64,000 bases of DNA from an uncultured Gammaproteobacteria bacterium (GTDB lineage Bacteria; Pseudomonadota; Gammaproteobacteria; Nitrosococcales; Methylophagaceae): assembly GCA_905479075.1 (NCBI GenBank), contig CAJQLA010000005.1:1-64000 (forward strand). Reading direction: 5' to 3'. The notes under the pieces are model-generated. The model ran no database searches. It was not told where the DNA came from and saw nothing but the letters and a program-made list of their open reading frames with translations. Made by a program: the position numbers and the translations under genes. This document shows positions 32,769 to 42,987 of this stretch, in pieces (position 1 is the first letter of the stretch; each line of letters starts with the position of its first letter).

Positions 32769-34178
32769 ATGTCCGTCGAAAAAGTGCTTCAAATGATTAA
32801 AGATGAGGAAGTCACCTTTGTTGATTTCCGTTTCACTGACTCACGTGGTAAAGAGCAACATGTTTCTTTCCCAGCGCATTCTATTGATGAAGATACCTTT
32901 ACTGAAGGTAATATGTTTGATGGTTCATCAGTATCAGGTTGGAAAGGAATTAACGAATCAGACATGATTCTAATGCCTGACCCAACAACGGCAGTGATGG
33001 ATCCATTCATGGATGACAATACCTTGATCATTACTTGCGACATTATTGAACCAGCAACAATGCAAGGCTATGAACGTGATCCACGCAGTGTAGCAAAACG
33101 TGCTGAAGCGCATCTAAAATCCACAGGTATAGCAGATACAGCATTTTTTGGTCCTGAGCCAGAATTCTTTATTCTTGATGATGTTCGCTGGGGCAGTGAT
33201 ATGTCTGGCTCTTTCTACAAGATTGACTCTGACGAGTCAGACTGGAATACAGAAAAAGTGTATGCAGATGGTAACAAGGGTCACCGCCCAAGTATCAAAG
33301 GTGGTTACTTCCCCGTACCACCAGTTGATTCACTACAAGATATCCGTAGTGCAATGTGTTTAACACTAGAAGAAATGGGTCAAACTACTGAAGTGCATCA
33401 CCACGAGGTAGCTACCGCTGGCCAATGTGAAATTGGTGTTAAATTTAACACTTTAGTTTCTAAAGCTGACGAAGTTCAACAGCTAAAATATGTTGTTCAT
33501 AACGTTGCTCATGCTTACGGCAAAACAGCGACATTTATGCCTAAACCATTGGTAGGTGATAACGGTAGTGGTATGCATGTACACATGTCTATTTCTAAAG
33601 ATGGCGAAAACCTATTTGCTGGTAATAAATATGGTGGTTTATCTGAAACTGCTTTGTACTATATTGGCGGTATCATCAAGCATGCTCGTGCATTGAATGC
33701 CTTCACTAACGCTTCAACAAACAGTTACAAGCGTCTTGTCCCTGGGTTTGAAGCGCCTGTTATGCTGGCTTATTCAGCACGTAACCGTAGTGCTTCAATT
33801 CGTATTCCATTCGTTAACAGCCCTAAAGGACGTCGTGTCGAAGTACGTTTCGGCGATCCAACTGCTAATCCATACTTAGCTTTTGCAGCTATGTTAATGG
33901 CTGGCCTTGATGGGATTAAAAACAAAATTAATCCTGGTGATGCAATGGATAAAGATCTGTATGATTTACCAGCAGAAGAAGCAGCTGAAATTCCAACAGT
34001 GTGTCATTCATTAGATCAAGCATTAGATGCATTAAGTGAAGATCGTGCTTTCTTAACGGATGGTGGTGTATTTACTGACGACATGATCGATGGTTACATT
34101 GCATTGAAAATGGAAGAAGTAACACGCATGCGTATGGAAACACACCCTGCTGAATTTGATTTGTACTATAGCGTCTAA
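32769..34178 (+). CDS. glnA: Glutamine synthetase, type I
   Basis: Makes glutamine from glutamate, ammonia and ATP; the dodecamer is the entry point of ammonia assimilation. The 469 residues match E. coli GlnA. Seen are [18 protein letters not shown] (about 38-55), [21 protein letters not shown] (about 263-272) and the region [16 protein letters not shown], which holds the adenylylation Tyr. GGAG precedes the ATG. Control by NtrC and sigma-54 is indicated by sites in the 180-bp upstream gap; a terminator follows the gene. Confidence 0.98.
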   Translation: MSVEKVLQMIKDEEVTFVDFRFTDSRGKEQHVSFPAHSIDEDTFTEGNMFDGSSVSGWKGINESDMILMPDPTTAVMDPFMDDNTLIITCDIIEPATMQGYERDPRSVAKRAEAHLKSTGIADTAFFGPEPEFFILDDVRWGSDMSGSFYKIDSDESDWNTEKVYADGNKGHRPSIKGGYFPVPPVDSLQDIRSAMCLTLEEMGQTTEVHHHEVATAGQCEIGVKFNTLVSKADEVQQLKYVVHNVAHAYGKTATFMPKPLVGDNGSGMHVHMSISKDGENLFAGNKYGGLSETALYYIGGIIKHARALNAFTNASTNSYKRLVPGFEAPVMLAYSARNRSASIRIPFVNSPKGRRVEVRFGDPTANPYLAFAAMLMAGLDGIKNKINPGDAMDKDLYDLPAEEAAEIPTVCHSLDQALDALSEDRAFLTDGGVFTDDMIDGYIALKMEEVTRMRMETHPAEFDLYYSV

Positions 34179-34205
34179 TCATATTCACAAATTAAGTAAG
34201 ACAAG

Positions 34206-34234
34206 AAACGCCTCCTTTTGGGGGCGTTTTTTTT
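34206..34234 (+). terminator. Rho-independent terminator of glnA
   Basis: Stem AACGCCTCC / GGGGGCGTT with loop TTTT, followed by a run of T. It isolates glnA from the DUF4124 gene. Confidence 0.9.
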
Positions 34235-34280
34235 ATGTCTGATAGTTGCACATCAGCAAGAGCTGGCATATGATTTCACT

Positions 34281-34889
34281 ATGAGATATCTTGCTTTAAT
34301 ACTGTTATTTTCAACCACGATTGTTAGTGCTGACGTATATCGGACTGTTGATGAATACGGAAATATCATGTTCACCGATAATCCAGATGGCAAAGCGGAA
34401 AAGGTAGAGGTCGAAGCGACCTCTACTTATAGCCCTGTTGATATTCCACAACAACAGATAGAACCTGAATTAGAACAGCAAGAAGAGTTCCCAGTTCCGA
34501 ACTATCGAGTGACTATTGCATCTCCTGCTCAAAACGAAAGTTTCTGGTCAAATGATGGGACAGTGAATGTGAGCGTTGATGTGCAGCCAGAATTAAGTGC
34601 TGAACGGGGGGATATGTTGATATTCAAGTTAGATGGCCAAGATGTAGGTGCCCCCCAGTCATCGCCGAACTTTACTTTAAGCAATCTTGACCGTGGTAGT
34701 CACATTATTGTTGCTTCTATCATAGATAGTGAGGGTAATGTCTTGAAAAACAGTAAATCAACACTTTTTCACCTACAACGTCGTTCGCTTCTTAATAATC
34801 CTAATACAATAAACAATCAACTTCTTCCACAAGTTCGTCCTGCCAAAGCTGCACCAAATGCAGCCATAAATAAACAGACTGCACAATAA
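34281..34889 (+). CDS. DUF4124 domain protein (secreted)
   Basis: A 202-residue exported protein with a signal peptide (about 1-17, MRYLALILLFSTTIVSA) and then the DUF4124 motif DVYRTVDEYGNIMFTDNPDGKA. The remainder is a Gln/Glu-rich linker and a beta-rich domain with NVSVDVQPELSAERGDMLIF, and a Pro/Asn-rich tail. I place the start at the ATG at 34281, where the signal peptide begins. An upstream TTG lies inside the glnA terminator. A DUF4124 gene between glnA and ntrB occurs in several gammaproteobacteria, but its function is unknown. Confidence 0.85.
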   Translation: MRYLALILLFSTTIVSADVYRTVDEYGNIMFTDNPDGKAEKVEVEATSTYSPVDIPQQQIEPELEQQEEFPVPNYRVTIASPAQNESFWSNDGTVNVSVDVQPELSAERGDMLIFKLDGQDVGAPQSSPNFTLSNLDRGSHIIVASIIDSEGNVLKNSKSTLFHLQRRSLLNNPNTINNQLLPQVRPAKAAPNAAINKQTAQ

Positions 34890-34909
34890 ACACCTGAAAT
34901 CAATTGAAT

Positions 34910-34925
34910 TGCACCATTGTGGTGC
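34910..34925 (+). promoter_or_regulatory. NtrC-binding palindrome upstream of ntrB
   Basis: TGCACCATTGTGGTGC, a near-perfect NtrC site differing at one base from the one before glnA. It lies about 160 bp upstream of the start predicted from the sigma-54 promoter at 35055. Confidence 0.87.
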
Positions 34926-35054
34926 GTCAATGTATAGGGTAAACTCAAAGCAGACTGGATCCCACGATAATAAATTTCATTTTATTTAAAATAATGACTT
35001 TAAAATATTGATTTAAATAATTATTTTGAAATTATTTGTTTTTCTGTCTTTAGT

Positions 35055-35070
35055 TGGAGCAGTTATTGCT
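35055..35070 (+). promoter_or_regulatory. Sigma-54 promoter of ntrBC
   Basis: TGGAGCAGTTATTGCT matches the consensus TGGCACG-N4-TTGCW at the TGG, C6 and TTGCW positions with exact spacing. The predicted start is near 35081, about 28 bases before the ntrB ATG. Between it and the NtrC site is a very AT-rich stretch of about 130 bases. Confidence 0.85.
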
Positions 35071-35108
35071 CTGTTATTCTCATTACATAACATTCGGAAT
35101 AGGATGAA

Positions 35109-36161
35109 ATGCTTTCAGGAATTTCCTATCAAAATATCACTGAAAATTTAACAACAGCTGTTGTTGTTTTGGATGAATACTTGCAAGTGCATTTTATTAA
35201 TGCAGCAGCAGAAGTATTGTTTGATATTAGCCAACGCCAAGCAGCTCATATTCCATTTAAAACCATTTTACCAAGCGAAGAAGCTTTACTTACGAGTTTG
35301 AAGAAAGTTAAACAAACAGGGCAAGGTTTGATCGAACGTGGGATGAAACTATACATTCCCTCAAATGGAGATGTAATGGTTGATTGCTCAATTAAGATGT
35401 TGGATACAGATGAGTGTAAAGAAGGAATTTTATTAGAGTTTTTCCAATTAGATAATCAGCATAGAATCAGTCGAGATGAAAGTTTACATGCTCAACAGCA
35501 AGTCGTACTTGGTTTGGCGCACGAAATAAAAAATCCATTGGGTGGTTTACGCGGAGCGGCACAACTACTCGAGCGTCAATTAGAATCTGATGATTTAAAA
35601 GAATATACCAATATTATTATTAGTGAAGCGGATCGCCTGCAAAACCTGATGGCAAGTATGTTGGGCCCTCACCAACAAAGTAAAACGAGTCAGGTAAATA
35701 TTCATGAGGTGTTAGAGCGAGTAAGGCAATTAGTTAGAGCAGAAGTAGACGGGCGCTTAGTGTTTCACATTGATTACGATCCTAGTATCCCTGATATCTA
35801 TGCCGACTCTGATCAACTTGTACAAGTTTTTCTTAATATCGTGCGTAACGCAGTTCAAGCAATGAGTGCTGTTGGCACGATTACCTTAAAAACAAGAATT
35901 AAGCGTCATATCACCATAGATAATCAACGCTACCGGCTTGGTGCAGCTATTGAAGTAATTGACGATGGCCCAGGTATACAGCCATCGTTACAAGAAAGTA
36001 TGTTTTACCCCTTAGTAACTGGGCGGGCAGAAGGAACGGGTCTGGGGCTCTATATTTCACAGAGTCTTATCCATAGAAATCACGGGTCAATAGATTGTAC
36101 TAGTGAACCTGGACGTACTGTATTTTCAATTGTTTTCCCTTTGGAGGGTAAGAGTGACTAG
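35109..36161 (+). CDS. glnL: Nitrogen regulation sensor histidine kinase NtrB (GlnL)
   Basis: Phosphorylates or dephosphorylates NtrC according to the PII signal. The 350 residues have no membrane segment. An N-terminal PAS domain (about 10-115) precedes the dimerisation helix LGLAHEIKNPLGGLRGAAQL with the phospho-His (about 139). The ATPase domain has VFLNIVRNAVQAM (N box), VIDDGPGI (G1) and GTGLGLYIS (G2). It overlaps ntrC by 8 bp. It has its own NtrC/sigma-54 control region. Confidence 0.96.
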   Translation: MLSGISYQNITENLTTAVVVLDEYLQVHFINAAAEVLFDISQRQAAHIPFKTILPSEEALLTSLKKVKQTGQGLIERGMKLYIPSNGDVMVDCSIKMLDTDECKEGILLEFFQLDNQHRISRDESLHAQQQVVLGLAHEIKNPLGGLRGAAQLLERQLESDDLKEYTNIIISEADRLQNLMASMLGPHQQSKTSQVNIHEVLERVRQLVRAEVDGRLVFHIDYDPSIPDIYADSDQLVQVFLNIVRNAVQAMSAVGTITLKTRIKRHITIDNQRYRLGAAIEVIDDGPGIQPSLQESMFYPLVTGRAEGTGLGLYISQSLIHRNHGSIDCTSEPGRTVFSIVFPLEGKSD

Positions 36162-37551
36162 TAAAGCAAGAGTATGGGTTGTTGATGATGATCGCTCCAT
36201 CCGTTGGGTGTTGGAAAAAGCGATGCAAGCTGTTGGTATCAATGTACGTGTATTTGATAACGGTAATGCTGTTCTTGATGAACTTGAGAACAGCTACCCT
36301 GATGTCCTAGTAAGCGATATTCGTATGCCGGGTATTGACGGTTTAGCGTTGATGGGCGAGATTAAAAAGGTCGCCCCCAATTTGCCGATCATTATTATGA
36401 CGGCCTATTCAGATTTAGACAGCGCTGTATCGGTCTATGAAGGTGGTGCATTTGAATATCTCCCTAAGCCTTTTGACGTCGATGAAGCAGTTGATCTTGT
36501 ACAAAGAGCGATAGCGCATAGGAAAGAGCATTCGGAAGAAGTTGATGAACCTATTAATCTAAACACTGAAATTATCGGAGAAGCGCCGGCAATGCAGGAA
36601 GTGTTTAGAGCGATTGGACGCTTATCTCGTTCCAATATCACGGTATTAATTAATGGTGAATCTGGTACAGGTAAAGAACTGATAGCAAATGCTTTGCATA
36701 AACACAGTCCGCGTGCATCTAAGCCTTTTATTGCGCTTAATATGGCGGCAATCCCTAAAGAGTTAATGGAATCAGAATTATTTGGTCATGAAAAAGGTGC
36801 TTTTACAGGTGCTCACGCGGCAAGGAAAGGTCGTTTCGAACAGGCTGATGGTGGCACCTTATTTCTAGATGAAATTGGTGATATGCCTATAGAGCTACAA
36901 ACACGGCTACTGCGAGTACTCTCGGATGGTGAGTTCTTCAGAGTAGGAGGACATAGTTCTGTTAAGTGTGATGTTCGTATTGTGGCTGCGACACATCAAA
37001 ATTTAGAACAGAGTGTGGAAAGGGGAGAATTTAGGGAGGATTTATTTCATCGCCTTAATGTGATTCGTATCCACAGTCCCGCCTTGCGAGAGCGTCGAGA
37101 AGATATACCTGCATTGGCTAGTTACTTTTTAAATAAGGCGGCAACTGAATTAAGTGTTTTAGTAAAAGCCCTATCACCAGAAGTGGAAAGCTATCTTAGT
37201 CAGTTACCTTGGCCCGGTAATGTCAGACAATTGGAAAATACGTGTCGTTGGTTGACAGTCATGTCACCAGCTAAAGTTGTTCAGATGGACGATTTGCCCA
37301 ATGAATTAATAAATGAAGAGAATGCAGAAGCTCCAGCAACGGGGAACTGGCAAGCATTGTTTAAACAATGGGCCTCGAATAAAGCATTGAGCGGGGAAGA
37401 AGGTGCTTTAGCCGATGTTGTTCCTGAAATAGAACAATTGTTAATGGGTGTGGCTTTAGAGAAAACAGCAGGTAAAAGACAAGAAGCTGCCAAGTTACTT
37501 GGTTGGGGTCGAAACACACTGACTAGAAAGCTAAAAGATAGTAATAAATAG
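36154..37551 (+). CDS. glnG: Nitrogen regulation response regulator NtrC (GlnG)
   Basis: Sigma-54 activator of nitrogen-assimilation genes. The 465 residues comprise a receiver (VVDDDRSIRW, phospho-Asp in VSDIRMPGIDG), and an AAA+ domain with Walker A GESGTGKELIANALH, GAFTGA loop and LFLDEIGDMP. The C-terminal Fis-type helix-turn-helix is EAAKLLGWGRNTLTRKLKD. I choose the GTG at 36154 because GGAGGG lies six bases upstream and the receiver starts there; the longer frame reads into ntrB. Confidence 0.97.
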   Translation: MTSKARVWVVDDDRSIRWVLEKAMQAVGINVRVFDNGNAVLDELENSYPDVLVSDIRMPGIDGLALMGEIKKVAPNLPIIIMTAYSDLDSAVSVYEGGAFEYLPKPFDVDEAVDLVQRAIAHRKEHSEEVDEPINLNTEIIGEAPAMQEVFRAIGRLSRSNITVLINGESGTGKELIANALHKHSPRASKPFIALNMAAIPKELMESELFGHEKGAFTGAHAARKGRFEQADGGTLFLDEIGDMPIELQTRLLRVLSDGEFFRVGGHSSVKCDVRIVAATHQNLEQSVERGEFREDLFHRLNVIRIHSPALRERREDIPALASYFLNKAATELSVLVKALSPEVESYLSQLPWPGNVRQLENTCRWLTVMSPAKVVQMDDLPNELINEENAEAPATGNWQALFKQWASNKALSGEEGALADVVPEIEQLLMGVALEKTAGKRQEAAKLLGWGRNTLTRKLKDSNK

Positions 37552-37552
37552 C

Positions 37553-37581
37553 TTGCGGGGAATAGGTCTATTTAGTATACT
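37553..37581 (+). promoter_or_regulatory. Sigma-70 promoter of the initiator tRNA gene
   Basis: TTGCGG at 37553 and TATACT at 37576 with a 17-bp spacer, 16 bases before the tRNA. The -35 box begins right after the ntrC stop codon. Confidence 0.7.
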
Positions 37582-37596
37582 TCTCTGCTTTACCGG

Positions 37597-37673
<77 letters not shown>

Positions 37674-37682
37674 AAGTTATGG

Positions 37683-37703
37683 AACCCCTATAAGGGGTTT
37701 TTG
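37683..37703 (+). terminator. Terminator-like hairpin after tRNA-fMet
   Basis: Stem AACCCC / GGGGTT with loop TATAA, followed by T residues. It would stop or attenuate tRNA transcription before rimP. Confidence 0.75.
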
Positions 37704-37723
37704 CTTTTCTGGAGATTTGAATT

Positions 37724-37745
37724 GGGCCGTGGGCCCTTTTTTTTT
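37724..37745 (+). terminator. Second terminator-like hairpin before rimP
   Basis: GGGCC/GGCCC stem with a very short loop followed by nine or more T. It ends eight bases before the rimP ATG, so it may work as an attenuator. Confidence 0.65.
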
Positions 37746-37753
37746 AGGCATTT

Positions 37754-38200
37754 ATGGCTGTTAGTGATCAAATAGAACAATTAATTGAAGCACCTATCGA
37801 GTCGCTTGGCTACGAATTATTGGGTGTTGAATATATAAAGAATGGCCGTGATACGGTGCTTCGTATTTATATTGATTCGAGTCAGGGTATTTCTATTGAG
37901 GACTGCGAACGTGTGAGTCATCAAGTCAGCGGTATTCTTGAGGTTGAAGATCCGATTAGTACAGCGTACTCATTGGAAGTCTCTTCCCCTGGATTTGATA
38001 GACCTTTATTTAAAGAAAAGGACTTTGTTCGATTTGCGGGCGCAGAGGCAAAAGTTTCAATGAAATTGCCTGTACAAGGGCGTCGTAATTTCAAAGGAAT
38101 GCTAGAAGGCTTTAGTGACGGTAATATTTTGATAGAAGTTGATGGTGAAGTTTATGAATTACCGTTAACAAAACTGGCAAAAGCGAGACTTGTTGCCTGA
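37754..38200 (+). CDS. rimP: Ribosome maturation factor RimP
   Basis: Needed for 30S subunit maturation. The 148 residues match the family length (about 150). Blocks seen are LIEAPIESLGYELLGVEYI, LRIYIDSSQGISIEDCERVS and YSLEVSSPGFDRPLF. The gene heads the protein-coding part of the metY operon. The spacing to the second hairpin is so short that the usual ribosome-binding site is replaced by TTTTAGGCATTT. Confidence 0.95.
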   Translation: MAVSDQIEQLIEAPIESLGYELLGVEYIKNGRDTVLRIYIDSSQGISIEDCERVSHQVSGILEVEDPISTAYSLEVSSPGFDRPLFKEKDFVRFAGAEAKVSMKLPVQGRRNFKGMLEGFSDGNILIEVDGEVYELPLTKLAKARLVA

Positions 38201-38276
38201 AAATACAGTATCATTGTTGGTTGATATATAGCATATAAAATGCATAGGACTGCTGGAGAAATCCACTGAGGTTGAA

Positions 38277-39791
38277 ATGAATAATAAAGAAATTTTACTA
38301 GTTGTAGATGCAGTTTCGAATGAAAAGGGTGTCGGTAAAGAAGTTATATTTGGCGCTATTGAAGCTGCGCTTGCAATGGCAACGAGCAAAAAACATGATA
38401 TTGAACTGGATGTTCAAGTCGTTATTGATCGTGCTACTGGTGATTATGAAACCTTTCGTCAATGGTTAGTGGTTGAAGATACTGAAGAAGAACTTGAACT
38501 ACCTGATGCGCAGATCGAATTAGCGGATGCCTTGAAAAAGCAAAAAGACATACAGGTGGGTGAATATATTCGCGAACCAATGGAGTCTGTTGAATTTGGC
38601 CGAATTGCAGCACAAACTGCTAAGCAAGTTATTGTTCAAAAAGTAAGAGAAGCTGAGCGCGCTCAAGTGGTAGAACAATACCAAGATAAAGTAGGACAGA
38701 TGATTGGCGGTACGGTAAAACGTGTTGAACGTGGTAATGTGACGCTCGATTTGGGTGGTAATGCTGAAGCATTTATTCCTCGTGAAGAAATGGTGCCGCG
38801 TGAGAGTTTCCGTTCTGGTGATCGTGTTCGTGGCTATTTGAAAGAAATTCGTCCTGAAGGTCGTGGACCACAGTTAATTGTGAGTCGTATTGCACCTGAA
38901 CTGTTAATTGAATTATTTAAGCTTGAAGTCCCAGAAATCAGTGATGACTTAATTAGAATACGTGGCGCAGCCCGCGACCCAGGTTTACGCGCTAAAATTG
39001 CTGTACAAGCAATGGAGTCTCGTATCGATCCAGTTGGCGCATGCGTTGGTATGCGCGGTTCTCGTGTCCAAGCTGTGACCAATGAGTTAGCAGGAGAACG
39101 TGTTGATATCATCATGTGGGATGAAGATCCTGCTCGTTTTGCTATCAATGCCTTAGCACCAGCTGAAGCACTTTCCATTGTAGTTGATGAAGAAGCCCAT
39201 AGTATGGATATTGCTGTAGAAGATGAGCAATTATCACAAGCCATCGGACGTGGTGGTCAGAATGTACGTTTAGCTAGCCAGCTATCAGGCTGGGAGTTGA
39301 ATATCATGTCTGCTTCTGATGCTGATCAAAAGGCAGAAACAGAAATCAGTGCGTTGATTGAACTGTTTATGAAAGATCTGGATGTTGATGAAGATGTGGC
39401 GTTGATTTTGGCTCAGGAAGGTTTTTCTGGCCTAGAAGAAATTGCTTATGTGCCCGAGCAAGAAATGCTCGATATTGAAGAGTTTGATGCAGATATTGTT
39501 ACAGAGCTACGTTCACGTGCTCGCGATGTATTGTTAACCAGAGCTATTGCAAATGAAGAGCAAGTAGAATTAGCTGAACCTGCACAAGACTTACTTGATA
39601 TGGAAGGCATGACTGATGATTTGGCTAAATTATTGGCAAGTAAAGGTATTGCGACGCTTGATGATTTAGGTGAGCAGTCAGTTGATGAATTAACTGAAAT
39701 AGAAAGTATTAATGCAGAACAAGCAGCAAAACTTATCATGAAAGCACGTGAATCGTGGTTTGCAGACGAACAGACTGGAGCAGGGGAATAA
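38277..39791 (+). CDS. nusA: Transcription termination/antitermination protein NusA
   Basis: Binds RNA polymerase and RNA, modulating pausing, termination and antitermination. The 504 residues comprise the N-terminal polymerase-binding domain (about 1-125), an S1 domain ([20 protein letters not shown]), and KH1/KH2 with [14 protein letters not shown] and [15 protein letters not shown]. Two C-terminal acidic helix-hairpin-helix repeats complete it. Length is close to E. coli NusA (495). Confidence 0.97.
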   Translation: MNNKEILLVVDAVSNEKGVGKEVIFGAIEAALAMATSKKHDIELDVQVVIDRATGDYETFRQWLVVEDTEEELELPDAQIELADALKKQKDIQVGEYIREPMESVEFGRIAAQTAKQVIVQKVREAERAQVVEQYQDKVGQMIGGTVKRVERGNVTLDLGGNAEAFIPREEMVPRESFRSGDRVRGYLKEIRPEGRGPQLIVSRIAPELLIELFKLEVPEISDDLIRIRGAARDPGLRAKIAVQAMESRIDPVGACVGMRGSRVQAVTNELAGERVDIIMWDEDPARFAINALAPAEALSIVVDEEAHSMDIAVEDEQLSQAIGRGGQNVRLASQLSGWELNIMSASDADQKAETEISALIELFMKDLDVDEDVALILAQEGFSGLEEIAYVPEQEMLDIEEFDADIVTELRSRARDVLLTRAIANEEQVELAEPAQDLLDMEGMTDDLAKLLASKGIATLDDLGEQSVDELTEIESINAEQAAKLIMKARESWFADEQTGAGE

Positions 39792-39793
39792 GC

Positions 39794-42607
39794 ATGAGTG
39801 ATATGAAGGTGAAAGACCTTGCTGCAACAGTAGGTGTCGAACCAGAACGACTGGTTGAACAACTCAATGAAGCGGGTATTGAAGTCGCTAAGGCGAGTGA
39901 CTCAATCACGGAAGAACAAAAGCAAACATTGCTTGGGTTTTTACAACAACGTCACGGTAAGACAGCATCAAGTGGTGAAGGTGCTTCATCGAAAAAAATC
40001 ACGTTAAAGCGTAAATCCGTCAGTGAGATAAAATTGGGCGGAGCGTCACGCAGTGGTGGACGTAGTGTTAGCGTTGAGGTTCGTAAAAAGCGTACTTACG
40101 CCAAACGCAAGGAAAATGATCTTGCATCAACAAGTAGCGACTCACTCAAACAAAAAGAAGTAGAAGAGAAAGCGCAACTTGAAGCGAAACAAGAACTTGA
40201 TCGTATTCAACAGGAAGCAAAACGGATAGAAGAACAGCAACAGCAGTTACAAGAACAGAAAAAAGCCGACGAAGCCGAAGAAGTCGCTCGCGAAGCCGCC
40301 GCTGTTGAAGCTGCTGTTGAAGCAGAAAAAGAAGCCGCTGAGGAAGCACGCAAAGCAGCAGAAGCAGAAAAGAAAGCTTTAGAAGAAGAGGCGAAATCGA
40401 CTAAAAAACCTTCAAAAACAAGCAAGAAAATGTCAGCCTCTGAAATTGCACATCAAAAACTTGAAGAAGCCGATGCCAAACGTCGAGCAGCTAACTTAGC
40501 GCGTGTGGATGCTGAGAAAGCACTTAAAGAACGTAAAAAAGCAAGAAAAGAAGAAGCTAAGTTAGAAGCAGAGCGAGTAAAAGCAAAAGCCGAAGCCGAA
40601 GCCGAAGCCAAGAAATTAAAAGCTGAGCGAGCTAAGGCAAAAGAAGCTAAGCCCGCTGTCAAAGAAGATGCGGGTTCAAAAGAAAAATCAGGCCGTAGAG
40701 GTCATCGTTACTCGAAAAATGATAATGAAAGAAAAGAACTTCATGTTCAAGATGGTAAAGGCGGACGGCGCAAGAAGAAAAAAGGTGTAAGCCAACAGAA
40801 AGCGACAATCGAAACGTCATCAGAGCATGGCTTTTCTATGCCAACAGCACCTGTTGTCCATGAAGTTAATGTACCAGAAACTATCAGCGTATCTGAATTA
40901 GCACAAAGAATGTCAGTCAAAGCGGGTGAAGTGATTAAAGCCTTAATGGGGCTAGGCACAATGGCGACAATTAATCAGGCACTAGACCAAGATACAGCAG
41001 TTATTGTTATCGAAGAAATGGGGCATATTGCTAAGCCAGTCCAAGAAAATGAACTAGAACTATCGTTACAAGTGGCAGAAGAAGATTCTGGCGAGAGTAG
41101 TGTCCGTGCGCCTGTTGTGACAGTGATGGGACATGTTGATCATGGTAAAACATCACTATTAGATTATATTCGTCGTACTAAAGTGACATCAGGTGAAGCG
41201 GGTGGTATTACACAACATATTGGTGCTTATAAAGTGGCAACAAGTCGCGGTGAAATCACGTTTCTAGATACACCTGGACATGCCGCGTTTACAGAAATGC
41301 GTTCTCGTGGGGCTAAAGTGACGGATATCGTAATCCTTGCTGTTGCTGCTGATGATAGCGTTATGCCTCAAACCATTGAAGCTGTGCAACATAGTAAAGC
41401 AGCAGATGCGACATTAATTGTTGCAATGAATAAAATGGATAAAGAGACGGCCAACCCAGATAAGGTTAAACAAGAATTAGCTAATCATGATGTTATTCCT
41501 GAAGATTGGGGTGGTGATGTGCAATTTATTCCTGTCTCAGCATTAACGGGACAAGGTATTGATGATTTATTAGATGCAATTTCATTACAAGCAGAAGTCA
41601 TGGAGTTGAAAGCATCTACAACAGGTCCTGCAAAAGGGACGGTCATTGAATCTCGTCTTGATAAAGGGCGTGGTGTCATAGTGACTGTTTTAGTTCAGAG
41701 CGGCACATTGAAGAAAGGCGATATCGTTGTTGTAGGCCAAGAATATGGTCGTGTTAGAGCGATGTTTAATGACCTAGGCGAAGCCTTAACGGAAGCAGGT
41801 CCTTCAACACCAGTAGAATTATTAGGTTTGTCAGGTACACCCGCATCCGGTGATGAATTGCAAGTGGCACCCGATGAGCGTAAAGCGCGTGAGATTGCTC
41901 AATTCCGTCAAACGAAAGCACGTGAAACCAAAATGGCACAACAACAGGCTGCCAAATTGGATGAAATGTTTAACAAGATGGAAACGGGCGATGTCAAAAC
42001 ATTAAATGTAGTTGTTAAAGCCGATGTACATGGCAGTGCAGAAGCCGTAAGCCAAGGTTTACAGAAGTTATCAACTGACCAAGTAAAAGTACAAATAGTG
42101 GCTACGGGTGTTGGCGGTATTAATGAAACCGATGCACAACTCGCAGCCGCCTCTGATGCAATCTTAATTGGCTTTAACGTTCGTGCTGATAATACGGCTA
42201 GGAAAGTGATTGCTGAAAAAGGACTAGATGTTCAATACTTCAGCATTATTTATGACTTGATTGATGTCGTAACTCAAGCAATGACAGGTATGTTAGAACC
42301 GGTTTATAAGGATGAAATTATTGGTTTAGCACGTGTCGATGATGTCTTCCGTTCACCAAAATTTGGTGATATCGCGGGTTGCTTGGTGACTGAAGGTGTT
42401 GTTAAACGCTCGAATCCAATTCGTGTATTACGCGACAATGTTGTTATTTATGAAGGTGAGTTGGAATCATTACGTCGTTTCAAAGATGATGTGAATGAGG
42501 TTCAATCAGGTGTCGAGTGTGGTATCGGCGTTAAAAACTACAAAGATGTTAAGCCTGGTGATCAAATCGAAGTCTTTGATCGTGTTTTGGTTAAACCAAC
42601 ACTCTAA
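39794..42607 (+). CDS. infB: Translation initiation factor IF-2
   Basis: GTPase that places the initiator tRNA on the ribosome. The 937 residues start [20 protein letters not shown], followed by a long Ala/Glu/Lys-rich helical linker (about 90-310). The G domain has [32 protein letters not shown] and [12 protein letters not shown]. Domains II-IV end in [10 protein letters not shown] start at the ATG at 39794, which has AGGGGA upstream and follows the nusA stop by 2 bp. The linker gives several false antisense frames. Confidence 0.97.
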   Translation: MSDMKVKDLAATVGVEPERLVEQLNEAGIEVAKASDSITEEQKQTLLGFLQQRHGKTASSGEGASSKKITLKRKSVSEIKLGGASRSGGRSVSVEVRKKRTYAKRKENDLASTSSDSLKQKEVEEKAQLEAKQELDRIQQEAKRIEEQQQQLQEQKKADEAEEVAREAAAVEAAVEAEKEAAEEARKAAEAEKKALEEEAKSTKKPSKTSKKMSASEIAHQKLEEADAKRRAANLARVDAEKALKERKKARKEEAKLEAERVKAKAEAEAEAKKLKAERAKAKEAKPAVKEDAGSKEKSGRRGHRYSKNDNERKELHVQDGKGGRRKKKKGVSQQKATIETSSEHGFSMPTAPVVHEVNVPETISVSELAQRMSVKAGEVIKALMGLGTMATINQALDQDTAVIVIEEMGHIAKPVQENELELSLQVAEEDSGESSVRAPVVTVMGHVDHGKTSLLDYIRRTKVTSGEAGGITQHIGAYKVATSRGEITFLDTPGHAAFTEMRSRGAKVTDIVILAVAADDSVMPQTIEAVQHSKAADATLIVAMNKMDKETANPDKVKQELANHDVIPEDWGGDVQFIPVSALTGQGIDDLLDAISLQAEVMELKASTTGPAKGTVIESRLDKGRGVIVTVLVQSGTLKKGDIVVVGQEYGRVRAMFNDLGEALTEAGPSTPVELLGLSGTPASGDELQVAPDERKAREIAQFRQTKARETKMAQQQAAKLDEMFNKMETGDVKTLNVVVKADVHGSAEAVSQGLQKLSTDQVKVQIVATGVGGINETDAQLAAASDAILIGFNVRADNTARKVIAEKGLDVQYFSIIYDLIDVVTQAMTGMLEPVYKDEIIGLARVDDVFRSPKFGDIAGCLVTEGVVKRSNPIRVLRDNVVIYEGELESLRRFKDDVNEVQSGVECGIGVKNYKDVKPGDQIEVFDRVLVKPTL

Positions 42608-42978
42608 TGGCAAGAGAGTTTAGTCGCACTAGCCGAATTGGTGAAGTCATCATGCGTGAACTGGCGCAGATGATTCAACATGAAGTTTCTGATCCTCGCG
42701 TTGGCATGGTGACGGTATCTCATGTTGATGTCACTTCCGATCTGAAATATGCCAAAGTGTTTGTAACAAGGCTAAATGGTGTTGAATCAGAACAAGATGT
42801 GAGCGAGTGTATTGCTGGTTTAACGAATGCTGCGGGCTTTTTAAAGCGTGGTATCGCCAAACGCGTTGAGATACGAACAATACCCGAATTACGCTTTCAT
42901 TATGATAAGTCACTAGAACATGGCTTTCATATGGATGAATTGATCGCCAAAGCCAATAAAGACTTACCAAAAGACTAG
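42607..42978 (+). CDS. rbfA: Ribosome-binding factor A
   Basis: A KH-fold factor that helps 16S 5'-end maturation and cold adaptation. The 123 residues contain RIGEVIMRELAQMIQHEV, VSHVDVTSDLKYAKVFV and RTIPELRFHYDKSLEHG, all family blocks. Its ATG shares a base with the infB stop, and truB follows 9 bp later. Confidence 0.96.
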   Translation: MAREFSRTSRIGEVIMRELAQMIQHEVSDPRVGMVTVSHVDVTSDLKYAKVFVTRLNGVESEQDVSECIAGLTNAAGFLKRGIAKRVEIRTIPELRFHYDKSLEHGFHMDELIAKANKDLPKD

Positions 42979-42987
42979 TCTCTAAAA

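Noticed and set aside
25630..36231. An exact 22-bp match between rng (near 25630) and ntrC (near 36210)
   Set aside because: Both copies encode the same common peptide LEKAMQA in the same frame within well-conserved proteins; chance plus codon preference is enough and there is no other sign of a mobile repeat.
40146..40662. Long antisense open frames rich in Ala, Ser and Leu opposite the infB linker
   Set aside because: They mirror the Ala/Glu/Lys-rich IF-2 linker; low-complexity codons leave the other strand open, and no ribosome-binding site or family match is seen.
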